NCBI RefSeq assembly: GCF_030064125.1
Contig: NZ_CP125957.1
Span: 3,038,001-3,102,000, forward strand
Direction: 5' to 3'
Length of the DNA stretch: 64,000 bases
DNA from: Pseudomonas sp. G2-4
GTDB lineage: Bacteria > Pseudomonadota > Gammaproteobacteria > Pseudomonadales > Pseudomonadaceae
The notes under the pieces were generated by a model. It saw only the letters and a list, made by a program, of their open reading frames with translations. It ran no database searches and had not been told where the DNA came from. The position numbers and the translations under genes are program-made. This document shows, in pieces, positions 7,977 through 16,574 of this stretch; within the stretch, counting starts at the first letter, position 1; every line of letters starts with the position of its first letter.

Positions 7977-8768
7977 TTATTGTGCGCCCGGAACCGCCAG
8001 CCACTGCCCAATGACTTTCTGGTAGCTGCCGTTTGCCTTGCTCAGGTGCAACCACTGGTCAACGTACATTTTCCAGGTGGTGTCGTCCCGTGGCAGCAGG
8101 TAGGCCTTCTCGCCATATTGCAGGTAACGGGTCGGGTTGACGGCGCAGAGGCCCGGCTTGAGTTTTTGCTGGTAGAGCGCTTCCGAGGCATCGGTAATCA
8201 TCACGTCGGCTTTCTTGTCCAGCAGTTCCTGGAAGATGGTCACATTGTCGTGGAAGTTGAGCTGGCCCTTGGGCAGGAACGCCCGGACGAAGGCTTCGTT
8301 GGTGCCGCCGGCCGGCTCCACCAGGCGCACCGACGGTTGGTTGATCTGTTCGATGGTCTGATAGCGCGACTGGTCTTCGCAACGTACCAGCGGGATCTTG
8401 CCATCCACGTCCAGGGTCGTGCTGAAGTAGGCTTTCTTCTGACGTTCCAGGGTCACTGAAATCCCGCCCATGCCGATGTCGCACTTACCGGCCAGCATGT
8501 CCGGCATCAGGGTTTTCCAGGTGGTCTGCACCCATTGCACCTTGACGCCCAGGCTGGCGGCCAGCGAGCGGGCCATGTCGATGTCAATCCCTTCGTATTC
8601 GCCTGTTTCAGCCTTGTAGGTGTAGGGCTTGTAGTCGCCCGTGGTGCACACCTGCAGTTCGCCTCGTTGAAGGACTTGATCCAGGTGCGAGGGCATAGCC
8701 TCCGCCAGGGCATTGCCGCAGAGCGCCAGCAGGCCGCAGATCGTCATCGTGATTGTTATGTTTTTCAT
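7977..8768 (-). CDS. pheC: Periplasmic cyclohexadienyl dehydratase-like protein (PheC family)
   Basis: 263 aa with a signal peptide (about residues 1-22, ending GNALAEA) and a solute-binding-protein-3 fold. Several blocks match PheC of P. aeruginosa from memory: TTGDYKPYTY, GISVTLERQKKAYFS, EPAGGTNEAF, NVTIFQELLDKKADVMITDASEA, LCAVNP and EKAYLLPRDD..YVDQWLH. PheC is a periplasmic prephenate/arogenate dehydratase derived from amino acid binding proteins. The acidic residue of ITDASEA fits the catalytic Glu region. There is no ABC permease or ATPase gene beside it, which favours enzyme over transporter subunit. A plain amino-acid binding protein is the alternative. ATG at 8768. Confidence 0.72.
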   Translation of the reverse strand: MKNITITMTICGLLALCGNALAEAMPSHLDQVLQRGELQVCTTGDYKPYTYKAETGEYEGIDIDMARSLAASLGVKVQWVQTTWKTLMPDMLAGKCDIGMGGISVTLERQKKAYFSTTLDVDGKIPLVRCEDQSRYQTIEQINQPSVRLVEPAGGTNEAFVRAFLPKGQLNFHDNVTIFQELLDKKADVMITDASEALYQQKLKPGLCAVNPTRYLQYGEKAYLLPRDDTTWKMYVDQWLHLSKANGSYQKVIGQWLAVPGAQ

Positions 8769-8904
8769 AGGAATGGACGGCTCGCAAGGAGGGACAAGGC
8801 CGTCGAGTGTAGTAAAAGTGCCGGCAGGCTGTCACTGGAGCGTCGCGATGATCCATACGGCGTTCAATCATGACTGGCGCTAGACTGAAGGCTCTCTCTA
8901 AAGA

Positions 8905-9345
8905 ATGATGGGTGTCCTGATGAGTCTTTCTCCCTTTCACCTGGCTATTCCCGTTTATGACCTTGCGGCTGCCCGTACTTTTTATGGGGACGTGTTCGGG
9001 CTCCCGGAGGGTCGTTCCAGTGCGCAATGGGTCGATTTCAATTTCTTCGGTCATCAGTTGGTGATCCATGAGCAGCCGAAGACCGCGTCCCAGGAAAGCG
9101 TCCACAGCAACCCGGTGGACGGGCACGACGTGCCTGTACCGCACTTTGGCGTGGTGCTTGGCTGGCAGGAGTGGGAGGCGTTGGCCGAACGCTTGAAGTC
9201 CTTTGGCACTGAATTTGTGATCGAGCCCTATATCCGCTTCCAGGGCCAGGTGGGCGAGCAGGCGACGATGTTTTTGTTCGACCCCTGCGGCAATGCGCTG
9301 GAGTTCAAGGCGTTCAAGGATATGAGTCAGTTGTTCGCAAAGTAA
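8905..9345 (+). CDS. VOC (glyoxalase/dioxygenase fold) family protein
   Basis: Up to 146 aa; a single VOC module with paired beta-alpha-beta-beta-beta repeats. Likely metal ligands are His of [11 protein letters not shown], His of VPHFGVV and Glu of GNALEFKAF, the usual H-H-E set. ATGs at 8905, 8908 and 8920 are all possible; the conserved fold begins right after the third, giving 141 aa. The substrate is unknown. It is transcribed away from the pheC-like gene and converges with the LuxR-type regulator gene; nothing around it points to a pathway. Confidence 0.8.
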   Translation: MMGVLMSLSPFHLAIPVYDLAAARTFYGDVFGLPEGRSSAQWVDFNFFGHQLVIHEQPKTASQESVHSNPVDGHDVPVPHFGVVLGWQEWEALAERLKSFGTEFVIEPYIRFQGQVGEQATMFLFDPCGNALEFKAFKDMSQLFAK

Positions 9346-9374
9346 GGCGATGCTGATCTTTGTGGCGAGGGGAT

Positions 9375-10007
9375 TTAGCGCGAAATAATCCCGTGGTCGA
9401 TCGCGTATTTCACCAGCGCCGCAGGTTTGTCGATGTTGAGCTTGCGGCGAATGCTCAGGCGGTGGGTTTCGACGGTCCGCACGCTGATGTCCAGTTCGCG
9501 GGCCATTTCCTTGTTGTTCAGGCCCTGGACCATTTTGTACAGCACCTGGCTCTCCCGTGGCGTCAGTTCGTTATCGCTGCTCTGGTCAGTGGCGAGCCGT
9601 TGGGCGATCTCGGCGCTGTAGAAGGTGCCGCCGCTGATAATGGCTTCGATGGCCGCGATGATTTCCCGCGAAGGGGCGTTCTTGAGCACATAGCCGCTGG
9701 CGCCGCATCGCACGGACTCGCTCACGTATTCATAATTGTCATACATGCTCAGGATCAGGATCTTGAGGCTGGGGTATTGCTTGCCCAACTGGCGGGTCAG
9801 TTCAAGTCCGTTCATGTCCTTGAGGCTGATGTCCATCAGCAGCAGGTCAGGTTGGCAGTGACCGACCATCTCGATCGCTTGGGCGCCGTTCTCGGCTTCG
9901 CCCACCACGTCCAATTGAGGCATCACCGACAGCAGGGCCCTGATGCCGTCGCGGACCAGGGAGTGATCGTCGACCAGCGCAATGCGGATTGCAGGGGACA
10001 GGCTCAT
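9375..10007 (-). CDS. NarL/LuxR-family response regulator
   Basis: 210 aa. The N-terminal receiver has DD at residues 13-14, the phosphoacceptor D59 in LLLMDISL and the switch Lys in YVLKNAPS. The C-terminal LuxR helix-turn-helix reads LTPRESQVLYKMVQGLNNKEMARELDISVRTVETHRLSIRRKL. The ATG at 10007 follows the kinase stop by 31 bp; a GTG at 10037 would overlap the kinase end and is less likely. Cognate of the Cache kinase just upstream; the pair lies divergent from the btsT-type transporter gene, which is its probable target. Confidence 0.88.
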   Translation of the reverse strand: MSLSPAIRIALVDDHSLVRDGIRALLSVMPQLDVVGEAENGAQAIEMVGHCQPDLLLMDISLKDMNGLELTRQLGKQYPSLKILILSMYDNYEYVSESVRCGASGYVLKNAPSREIIAAIEAIISGGTFYSAEIAQRLATDQSSDNELTPRESQVLYKMVQGLNNKEMARELDISVRTVETHRLSIRRKLNIDKPAALVKYAIDHGIISR

Positions 10008-10038
10008 TGGCAGGTGCTCTGGGTAGGGTGGGCGCACA

Positions 10039-11400
10039 TCAGCTTTCTGTCGCCGACAGGGTCATGGGCAGCAGGATGTCCAGTTCGCTTCGGCCCGGCA
10101 CCGACGTCAGCTCCAAGCGTCCGCCGAAATGCTCGACCCGTTCACGGATATTACGCAAGCCGATGCCAGCATGGCCGCGCTCGACCTGTGGGACGTTGAA
10201 CCCCATCCCGTCATCCACCACCGTCAGGCGCAAGGACTGGCCGGAGCCGAACAAGGTGATGCCGACGCTTTTCGCGCCGGCGTGGCGTTCGATATTGGTC
10301 AGGGCTTCCTGGGCAATGCGGAACAGTGAAACCGGCGCGCCGTTTTCCAGCCGACAATCGAACTCATTACTTCTGTAGGACACATCGAGCCCGCTGCGTT
10401 GCTGGAACTCAGCCGCGAGCTGGCCGATGGCGGCAGGCAGGCCCAGCGTGTCGAGCAGGGAAGAACGCAAATCGTGGGAAATGCTGCGGATTTCGCCGAT
10501 GGCCTCTCCCAGCCGATCAGTCGCATTCTTCAAAATGCCCAGGCCATTTTCCTGGCCGTTTTCCAACACGTGACTAGCCAGTTCGAATTGGAATTTGATC
10601 GACACCAGCAACTGGCTGATGCCGTCGTGAAGTTCGCGTGAGACCCGCGAGCGCTCTTCCTCCTGCAAACTGACAATGCGCTGGTTCAACCGCTGCAGTT
10701 TCTTGTCGGCCAGGCGATGTTCGCTGACGTTGAGGGTCATGCCGCCGGCAAACACCAGCAGCACCGCGACCAATGCGATGGCGGCGATGGCCTGCATGGT
10801 GGTGTGGATGCCCTGGGCCACCTCGTCGCGGGCCTGCTGGGTGGCGCGCTCGACATCTTCCAGGTAGATCCCGGTGCCCAGCATCCAGCCCCAGCGATCC
10901 AGCATCACGACGTAGGCCAGCTTGTCGGTGACCTGGCCGGAGGAGGGCTTGTTCCAGGCATAACGCTGGAAACCTTCACCCGACTCGGCGCTTTTGAGCA
11001 GTGCCTGGATGACGGGCAAACCGTGGGGATCCTTCATGTCCCAGAGGTATTGCCCGACCAGTTCCGACTGACGAGCGTGCATCAGGCTGCGGCCCTGGCG
11101 GTCGTAGACGAAAAAGTAGCCGTTGATGCCGAAGCTGAGTTTGCGCAATTCCTCCAGGACCTGCTGCTGCGCACGTTCGTCGCCCAAGCCGTTGTTGTAC
11201 AGCGGGGCGATCAGGCTCTGCGCCATCTCGACGTAGTTTTTCAACTCGGCGCGCTTGCTCGCCAGGATGCTGTCTTCGATCAATTGTGCCTGTTGATCGC
11301 CCAACTGGCGGTTCAGGGAGATCACCAATGCGCAGATGACAGCAATCGCCAGGACCAAAGGCAAAATACCGAGCGCGACGATTTTGTGTTTGAGCAGCAT
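10039..11400 (-). CDS. Membrane histidine kinase with single Cache domain
   Basis: 453 aa. Two membrane helices (about 7-28 and 203-222) flank a periplasmic Cache_2-type sensor (GINGYFFVYDRQGRSLMHA, then GWMLGTGIYLEDVE). The transmitter is of the NarL/DesK class: SRVSRELHDGISQLL with the phosphorylated H258, and an ATPase domain with NIERHAGA, VVDDGMGF and GHAGIGLRNIRERV. Cache_2 domains bind small carboxylates such as pyruvate or acetate in known cases. With a CstA/BtsT gene on the opposite strand, a role as a carboxylate sensor controlling that transporter is a reasonable inference, in analogy to BtsSR and btsT of E. coli. Confidence 0.88.
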   Translation of the reverse strand: MLLKHKIVALGILPLVLAIAVICALVISLNRQLGDQQAQLIEDSILASKRAELKNYVEMAQSLIAPLYNNGLGDERAQQQVLEELRKLSFGINGYFFVYDRQGRSLMHARQSELVGQYLWDMKDPHGLPVIQALLKSAESGEGFQRYAWNKPSSGQVTDKLAYVVMLDRWGWMLGTGIYLEDVERATQQARDEVAQGIHTTMQAIAAIALVAVLLVFAGGMTLNVSEHRLADKKLQRLNQRIVSLQEEERSRVSRELHDGISQLLVSIKFQFELASHVLENGQENGLGILKNATDRLGEAIGEIRSISHDLRSSLLDTLGLPAAIGQLAAEFQQRSGLDVSYRSNEFDCRLENGAPVSLFRIAQEALTNIERHAGAKSVGITLFGSGQSLRLTVVDDGMGFNVPQVERGHAGIGLRNIRERVEHFGGRLELTSVPGRSELDILLPMTLSATES

Positions 11401-11480
11401 CTGTACTCCTGTCCGGGCACGACGGGGGGGAGGTGGATGGCGGCATCATATGCCAAACCCATGGATGAGACATCCAAACC

Positions 11481-11570
11481 TGTGGGAGCGCGCTTGCTCG
11501 CGATGGCGCAGGATCAGCCAGCCTGGATGTCGCCTGACACAATGCCATCGCGAGCAAGCTCGCTCCCACA
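11481..11570. repeat. Class A REP inverted pair
   Basis: TGTGGGAGCGCGCTTGCTCGCGATGGCG faces its inverted copy ending CGAGCAAGCTCGCTCCCACA. The left arm carries one change (GCGC for GAGC). It lies within the 305-bp gap between the divergent kinase and btsT genes, which is unusual because most REPs here follow gene ends. No other feature was seen in that gap apart from presumed promoters. Confidence 0.92.
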
Positions 11571-11705
11571 AGGGAATCGGGTTCTACGTAGTACTACGGA
11601 TTTATTTATTGACGGCATACAGGGATATTGGGCCCGCTCCGAATAGCCGGGGCACACTATAAAAACAATCGCCGCAATCCATTGGATATCGGCAGGAGAC
11701 ACGCA

Positions 11706-13766
11706 ATGACAACCCGTCTGGTTAAACACCTCGCCTGGTTTGCCGTGGCTGTTCTGGGAGCCTGTGCGTTGAGTGTCGTGGCCTTGCGCCGCGGCGAACC
11801 CATCAACGCCCTCTGGATCGTCGTCGCAGCCGTGGCCATCTACCTGGTCGCCTACCGCTACTACAGCCTCTTCATCGCCAACAACGTGATGCAACTCGAT
11901 GCGCGCCGGGCCACCCCCGCCGTGCTCAACAACGATGGCCTGGACTACGTCCCGACCAACAAACACATCCTTTTCGGCCACCACTTCGCGGCCATTGCCG
12001 GCGCGGGGCCGCTGGTCGGGCCGGTGCTGGCGGCGCAGATGGGCTACCTGCCCGGCACGCTCTGGCTGATTGCCGGCGTGGTGCTGGCCGGTGCGGTGCA
12101 GGACTTCATGGTCCTGTTCCTGTCCACCCGCCGCAACGGGCGCTCCCTGGGCGACATGGTCCGCGAAGAAATGGGCCGCGTCCCCGGCACCATCGCGCTG
12201 TTCGGCTGCTTCCTGATCATGATCATCATCCTCGCGGTGCTGGCACTGATCGTGGTCAAGGCCCTGGCCGAGAGCCCATGGGGGATCTTCACGGTGATGG
12301 CGACCATCCCGATCGCGATGTTCATGGGCATCTACATGCGCTACATCCGCCCGGGCCGCATCGGTGAAATCTCGCTCATCGGCGTGCTGTTGCTGCTGGG
12401 CTCGATCTGGCTCGGCGGGCAAGTGGCCGCAGACCCGGTCTGGGCCCAGGCCTTCACCTTCACCGGCGTGCAAATCACCTGGATGCTGATCGGCTATGGC
12501 TTTGTCGCCGCGGTGTTGCCGATCTGGCTGATCCTGGCGCCACGGGACTACCTGTCCACCTTCTTGAAGATCGGCACCATCGTCGCCCTGGCGATCGGCA
12601 TCCTGGTCACCATGCCCGAGCTGAAAATGCCGGCACTGACCCAGTTCACCGACGGCACCGGGCCGGTGTGGAAGGGCGGGTTGTTCCCGTTCCTGTTCAT
12701 CACCATCGCCTGCGGCGCGGTCTCGGGTTTCCATGCGCTGATCTCTTCGGGCACCACGCCGAAGATGCTGGATAACGAAGTCAACGCCCGCTACATCGGT
12801 TACGGCGGCATGCTGATGGAGTCCTTCGTGGCGATCATGGCCATGGTCGCCGCTTCGGTGATCGAGCCCGGCGTGTACTTTGCCATGAACAGCCCGGCGG
12901 CCATCGTCGGCGGTGACGTGGTGGCCGTGGCGCAAACCGTCAGCAGCTGGGGTTTTGCAATCACCCCCGAGGCGCTGCAGGCGGTGGCCAAGGACATCGG
13001 CGAAACCACCGTCCTGGCCCGTGCCGGCGGTGCGCCGACCCTGGCGGTCGGTATCGCGCAGATCCTGCACTCGGTGCTGCCGGGTGAGAACACCATGGCG
13101 TTCTGGTACCACTTCGCGATTCTGTTCGAGGCGCTGTTCATCCTCACCGCGGTGGACGCCGGCACCCGTGCCGGGCGGTTCATGCTGCAGGACCTGCTGG
13201 GCTCGTTCGTGCCGGCGCTCAAGCGTACCGAATCCTGGGCCGCCAACCTGATCGCCACTGCCGGTTGCGTGGCAATGTGGGGCTACCTGCTGTACCAGGG
13301 CGTGATTGATCCGCTGGGTGGGATCAACACCTTGTGGCCGCTGTTCGGCATCTCCAACCAGATGCTGGCCGGTATTGCCCTGATGCTCGCCACCGTGGTG
13401 CTGATCAAGATGAAGCGCCAGCGCTACGTCTGGGTGACCATGCTGCCGGCGGCCTGGCTGTTGATCTGCACCACCACGGCGGGGCTGATCAAGCTGTTCG
13501 ACGCCAACCCGGCGATCGGCTTCCTGGCCCTGGCGCGCAAATACAACGATGCCCTGGCCGCCGGCCAGATCCTGGCCCCGGCCAAGAGCATCGAGCAGAT
13601 GCAGCACGTGGTGTACAACGCCTACACCAATGCCACGCTGACGGTGTTGTTCCTGTTGGTGGTGTTCAGCATCCTGTTCTACGCGCTCAAGGTCGGCATC
13701 GCCGCCTGGGGCACGAAAGAACGTACGGACAAGGAAGCACCCTTCCAGGCCGTGCCGGACGCTTGA
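11706..13766 (+). CDS. btsT: CstA/BtsT-family pyruvate (peptide) transporter
   Basis: 686 aa with about 16 hydrophobic segments. It has the CstA core: LDGRRATPA-type opening (here LDARRATPAVLNNDGLDYVPTNKHILFGHHFAAIAGAGPLVGPVLAAQMG), then GAVQDFMVLFLSTRRNGRSLGDM, ISSGTTPKMLDNE and WPLFGISNQMLAGIAL. E. coli BtsT (YjiY) and CstA import pyruvate with protons. A strong ribosome binding site (GGCAGGAG at 11691-11698) fixes the ATG at 11706. The small KCC-ending protein follows 15 bp later, the usual CstA-YbdD pairing, and the Cache kinase pair is divergent. Expression is probably tied to a carboxylate signal; direct evidence is lacking. Confidence 0.93.
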   Translation: MTTRLVKHLAWFAVAVLGACALSVVALRRGEPINALWIVVAAVAIYLVAYRYYSLFIANNVMQLDARRATPAVLNNDGLDYVPTNKHILFGHHFAAIAGAGPLVGPVLAAQMGYLPGTLWLIAGVVLAGAVQDFMVLFLSTRRNGRSLGDMVREEMGRVPGTIALFGCFLIMIIILAVLALIVVKALAESPWGIFTVMATIPIAMFMGIYMRYIRPGRIGEISLIGVLLLLGSIWLGGQVAADPVWAQAFTFTGVQITWMLIGYGFVAAVLPIWLILAPRDYLSTFLKIGTIVALAIGILVTMPELKMPALTQFTDGTGPVWKGGLFPFLFITIACGAVSGFHALISSGTTPKMLDNEVNARYIGYGGMLMESFVAIMAMVAASVIEPGVYFAMNSPAAIVGGDVVAVAQTVSSWGFAITPEALQAVAKDIGETTVLARAGGAPTLAVGIAQILHSVLPGENTMAFWYHFAILFEALFILTAVDAGTRAGRFMLQDLLGSFVPALKRTESWAANLIATAGCVAMWGYLLYQGVIDPLGGINTLWPLFGISNQMLAGIALMLATVVLIKMKRQRYVWVTMLPAAWLLICTTTAGLIKLFDANPAIGFLALARKYNDALAAGQILAPAKSIEQMQHVVYNAYTNATLTVLFLLVVFSILFYALKVGIAAWGTKERTDKEAPFQAVPDA

Positions 13767-13781
13767 TAGAGGATTGCAACG

Positions 13782-13979
13782 ATGTTCAATGACCTGAGTC
13801 GCCTCGGTAAATACCTCGGTCAGGCCGCGCGCCTGATGGTCGGCATGCCCGACTACGACAACTACGTCGAGCACATGCAAACCAAACACCCGGACAAACC
13901 GCTGATGGACTACGAGGCGTTCTTCCGCGAACGCCAAGAGGCCCGTTACGGTGGCAAGGGTGGGCCCAAGTGCTGCTGA
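13782..13979 (+). CDS. YbdD/YjiX-type small protein (DUF466), KCC C-terminus
   Basis: 65 aa. [54 protein letters not shown] and the Cys pair at the very end (KCC) are the hallmarks of the YbdD family that accompanies CstA/BtsT carriers. Some bacterial relatives end in Lys-Cys-selenocysteine; here the last codon is TGC (Cys) before TGA, so it is the non-seleno form. It is translated 15 bp after btsT and is probably needed for the transporter's function, as shown for homologous pairs. Confidence 0.88.
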   Translation: MFNDLSRLGKYLGQAARLMVGMPDYDNYVEHMQTKHPDKPLMDYEAFFRERQEARYGGKGGPKCC

Positions 13980-14006
13980 TGCACCGCTTGGGTTGAGGTA
14001 ATCCCC

Positions 14007-14282
14007 TGTGGGAGCGAGCAAGCTCGCTCCCACAGTTGTTTTGGGGGGGTTCAACATTTGCATACACCACAGATTCCCTGTGGGAGCGAGCTTGCTCGCG
14101 ATGGCGGTGTGTCAGTGAGTGATGATGTTGACTGACCCAACGCATTCGCGAGCAGGCTCGCTCCCACAGTTGTTTTGGGGTGGTTTCAAGATTTGCATAC
14201 ACCACAGATCCCCTTGTGGGAGCGAGCCTGCTCGCGATGGCGTCGGGTCAGCAGCATCGATGTCGACTGACCCACCGCGATC
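14007..14282. repeat. Class A REP cluster with tandem duplication
   Basis: A collapsed hairpin (14007-14034, two arms back to back), a full pair (14079-14168) and a left arm at 14215-14245 whose right partner is missing before the kinase gene end. The spacer GTTGTTTTGGGG..TTTGCATACACCACAGAT occurs twice with a period of about 135 bp, so this is a second tandemly amplified REP unit. It fills the gap between two convergent genes and probably acts as a bidirectional transcript end. Confidence 0.9.
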
Positions 14283-14291
14283 ACCCAGGAT

Positions 14292-15605
14292 TTAGCGGGG
14301 TTCGCGACTGAGCCGCAGCTCGGCACACAGCCCGCCGCCGTCGCGGTTGCTCAAGGTCAATGAGCCGCCCATGGCATTCGCCAGTTGCTGGGCGATGGCC
14401 AAGCCCAATCCTGTACCGCCGGTTTCCCGGTTGCGCGAGCTTTCTACCCGGTAGAACGGCTTGAGTACTTCGGCCAGCTCCTGCTCATTGATGCCAGGGC
14501 CACGATCTAATACCTGGATCGCCAATTGACCGTTTTCGCTCTCTTGCACCTCGATCCGAGCCGCGCCGCCAAACTTCAACGCATTGTCCACCAGGTTAAC
14601 CAGCACCCGGCGCAGGGCGTGGGGGCGGGTGTCGATGACGGCGGCGTTCTTTCCGGACAACTGCACATCCTGTCCGGTGTCCTGATAGTCGAACACCAGG
14701 CTGTCGAGGAACGCATCCAGGTTGATGCGGCAGCTGGCCTCAGTGGCGCCATGGATGCTGCGGGCATAGGCCACGCCTTCGCGTACCAGGTGTTCCATTT
14801 CGCTCAAGTCGCTCCACAGCTTGTCCTTTTCCAAGCCGTCGTCCATGAATTCGGCACGCAGCTTCATGCGTGTGATGGGCGTCTGCAAGTCATGGGAAAT
14901 CGCCGCCAGCAGTTGCATGCGCTCCTTGAGGTAGGCGGCGATGCGGTCCTGCATGGCATTGAAGGCCTTGGCGGCGTGGACCACTTCGGTCGGACCCTTT
15001 TCATCCAGGCGCGCGCTGTGGGTGTTCGGGTCGAGGGTCTCCACCGCCTCGGCCAAGCGCGTGAGCGGGCCGACGGCAATGCGCACGGCCAGCCATGTGC
15101 AGCCGATCAACAACGCCAATTGCCCCAGCAAGACCACCGGCAGCCAAGGGGAGAGGGGCATCATCGCCGGGCGTACATCGATGGTCAGCGGGCTGCCGTC
15201 GCCCAGGCGCAGGTGAGCCTGGTAATGCATTTTCGGCCCGGGAATCTGGCTGAAGGTCAGGGCGTAGGCTTGGCCGATAGCCTCCTGGATGGAGCTCACC
15301 GACACCGGCGCATCGGCAAGGTCCATCGGCTGGCCGGGCTGGCCTTCATTGAGCAGGTAGCCGTAGTTGCGCCGGATGAGCTTGGGCAGCCAGGCCGGAC
15401 GTTCGGCGGCAGGTAGGCGGTCGAGAATGGCAACGGAAGTCGAGACATCGGTTTCCAGGTTACCGAGCATGGTGGATCTGGCCGTCTGGTAGCGCTCGTA
15501 ATACTGGGCACCAAACGACAGTCCTTGGGCCAGGATCAGCCCGATCAGGAAGATCAGCGACAGCCGCGAAGCGAGTGTGCGCGGCCAACGCAACGGCAGA
15601 CTCAT
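14292..15605 (-). CDS. OmpR-type sensor histidine kinase
   Basis: 437 aa. Two membrane helices (about 12-32 and 153-175) bound a periplasmic sensor region; HAMP follows (VGPLTRLAEAVE). The kinase core has H238 in LLAAISHDLQTPITRMKL, the N box NLVDNALKFG and the G boxes DRGPGI and GGTGLGLAI. The 4-bp overlap with its regulator gene shows coupling. The stimulus is unknown; the divergent DUF2790 gene is a common neighbour of Pseudomonas metal- or envelope-stress sensors, so that is only a hint. The pair is not one of the copper or PhoPQ systems I recognise with confidence. Confidence 0.85.
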   Translation of the reverse strand: MSLPLRWPRTLASRLSLIFLIGLILAQGLSFGAQYYERYQTARSTMLGNLETDVSTSVAILDRLPAAERPAWLPKLIRRNYGYLLNEGQPGQPMDLADAPVSVSSIQEAIGQAYALTFSQIPGPKMHYQAHLRLGDGSPLTIDVRPAMMPLSPWLPVVLLGQLALLIGCTWLAVRIAVGPLTRLAEAVETLDPNTHSARLDEKGPTEVVHAAKAFNAMQDRIAAYLKERMQLLAAISHDLQTPITRMKLRAEFMDDGLEKDKLWSDLSEMEHLVREGVAYARSIHGATEASCRINLDAFLDSLVFDYQDTGQDVQLSGKNAAVIDTRPHALRRVLVNLVDNALKFGGAARIEVQESENGQLAIQVLDRGPGINEQELAEVLKPFYRVESSRNRETGGTGLGLAIAQQLANAMGGSLTLSNRDGGGLCAELRLSREPR

Positions 15606-16342
15606 ACCGAAGCCTCAAGGATCTCCACCGGCAGCGAAAACACATAGCCTTCGCTGCGCACGGTCTTGATGTAGGCCGGCTCCCGGGCATCGTCCAACAG
15701 GCGTTGACGCAGGCGGCTGACCAGCAGGTCTATGGAACGATCGAACAAATCGGCGTCCCGGCCCTGGGTCAGGTTGAGCAACTGGTCGCGGTTGAGTACC
15801 CGTTGTGGGTGGTCGAGGAACACCCGCAGCAGCCGGTACTCGGCGCCACTCAGGGCGACCATGGTGCCATCGGAATCCAGCAAATGGCGGGCGGTGGTGT
15901 CCAGGCGCCAGCGTCCGAACGCCAGCAGGCGACCGCTTTCAGTGACCACCAGGTTGGGCGGCAGCATGCGGGTACGGCGTAGCACGGCGTTGATCCGCGC
16001 CAGCAGCTCGCGGGCGGCGAAGGGCTTGACCAGGTAATCGTCGGCGCCCATCTCCAGGCCGATGATGCGGTCTGTTTCGTCGTTGCGGGCGGTCAGCATC
16101 AGCACCGGTGTGGCCTTGTGCTTGCCGGCGCGCAATTCCCGACACAGCACCAAGCCATCATCGCCGGGCATCATGATGTCCAGCACGATCAGGTCCACCG
16201 GGGTGGTTTCCAGGAACGCGCGCATCTGCCGGCCATCGGCGACGACGGTGGTGCGCAGGCCGTTCTTTTTCAGGTAGTTGCCAACCAGCTCTCTGATCTC
16301 GCGATCGTCATCCACTATCAACACGTGATCGACATGATCCAT
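15602..16342 (-). CDS. OmpR-family response regulator
   Basis: 246 aa. Receiver with D11-D13 acidic pocket, phosphoacceptor D55 (LIVLDIMMPG), and switch Lys in DDYLVKPFAARELLARI. The C-terminal winged helix is of the OmpR type (LSGAEYRLLRVFLDHPQRVLNRDQLL, then FDRSIDLLVSRLRQRL, YIKTVRSEGYVF). First gene of the two-gene operon. The intergenic region with the divergent DUF2790 gene contains repeated GATAC motifs that may be its binding sites. Confidence 0.9.
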   Translation of the reverse strand: MDHVDHVLIVDDDREIRELVGNYLKKNGLRTTVVADGRQMRAFLETTPVDLIVLDIMMPGDDGLVLCRELRAGKHKATPVLMLTARNDETDRIIGLEMGADDYLVKPFAARELLARINAVLRRTRMLPPNLVVTESGRLLAFGRWRLDTTARHLLDSDGTMVALSGAEYRLLRVFLDHPQRVLNRDQLLNLTQGRDADLFDRSIDLLVSRLRQRLLDDAREPAYIKTVRSEGYVFSLPVEILEASV

Positions 16343-16422
16343 GGTGTCCAGCCCCTTTGGCGTTTCGTTGTGATCAGTCTACAGGCGCCGGTCGGCCCGG
16401 CCTGCGACGGTTTGTATTGCAG

Positions 16423-16489
16423 TGTATCTGGCGCGCGGCGGATACACAGGGATGCAAAAAGCCACCTGTCTGGATACAGGCGCGATACC
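16423..16489. promoter_or_regulatory. Repeated GATAC motifs in divergent promoter region
   Basis: TGTATC at 16423-16428 and GATACA at 16441-16446 form an inverted repeat with a 12-bp gap. GATACA recurs at 16473-16478 and GATACC at 16484-16489. The set lies between the OmpR-type regulator gene (start 16342) and the DUF2790 gene (start 16575). It is a candidate binding region for that regulator; this is pattern evidence only. Confidence 0.4.
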
Positions 16490-16574
16490 TCAACGGCATT
16501 CAATGGCTTCCATCGAGGCAACACAACAGGCCTCGGCAGAAAACACACTCATTGAATGAATCGAGGACACCGCC

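Noticed and set aside
7549..8011. Several overlapping ORFs with repeated peptides such as LTWRHREQARSHTG
   Set aside because: These are translations of REP palindromes, which recur wherever the repeats lie.
13970..13979. Selenocysteine codon in the KCC protein
   Set aside because: The final codons are TGC TGC before TGA, so the protein ends Cys-Cys; no SECIS-like need.
11514..14063. Long minus-strand frame (849 codons) opposite btsT
   Set aside because: Frame is the antisense of a clear transporter gene; its composition is His/Gln/Asp-rich, typical of high-GC shadow frames, and it runs through REP sequence.
7611..14282. Regular palindromic repeats considered as CRISPR arrays
   Set aside because: Spacers are duplicated rather than unique, repeats are in inverted pairs, and no cas gene is nearby; they are REP elements.
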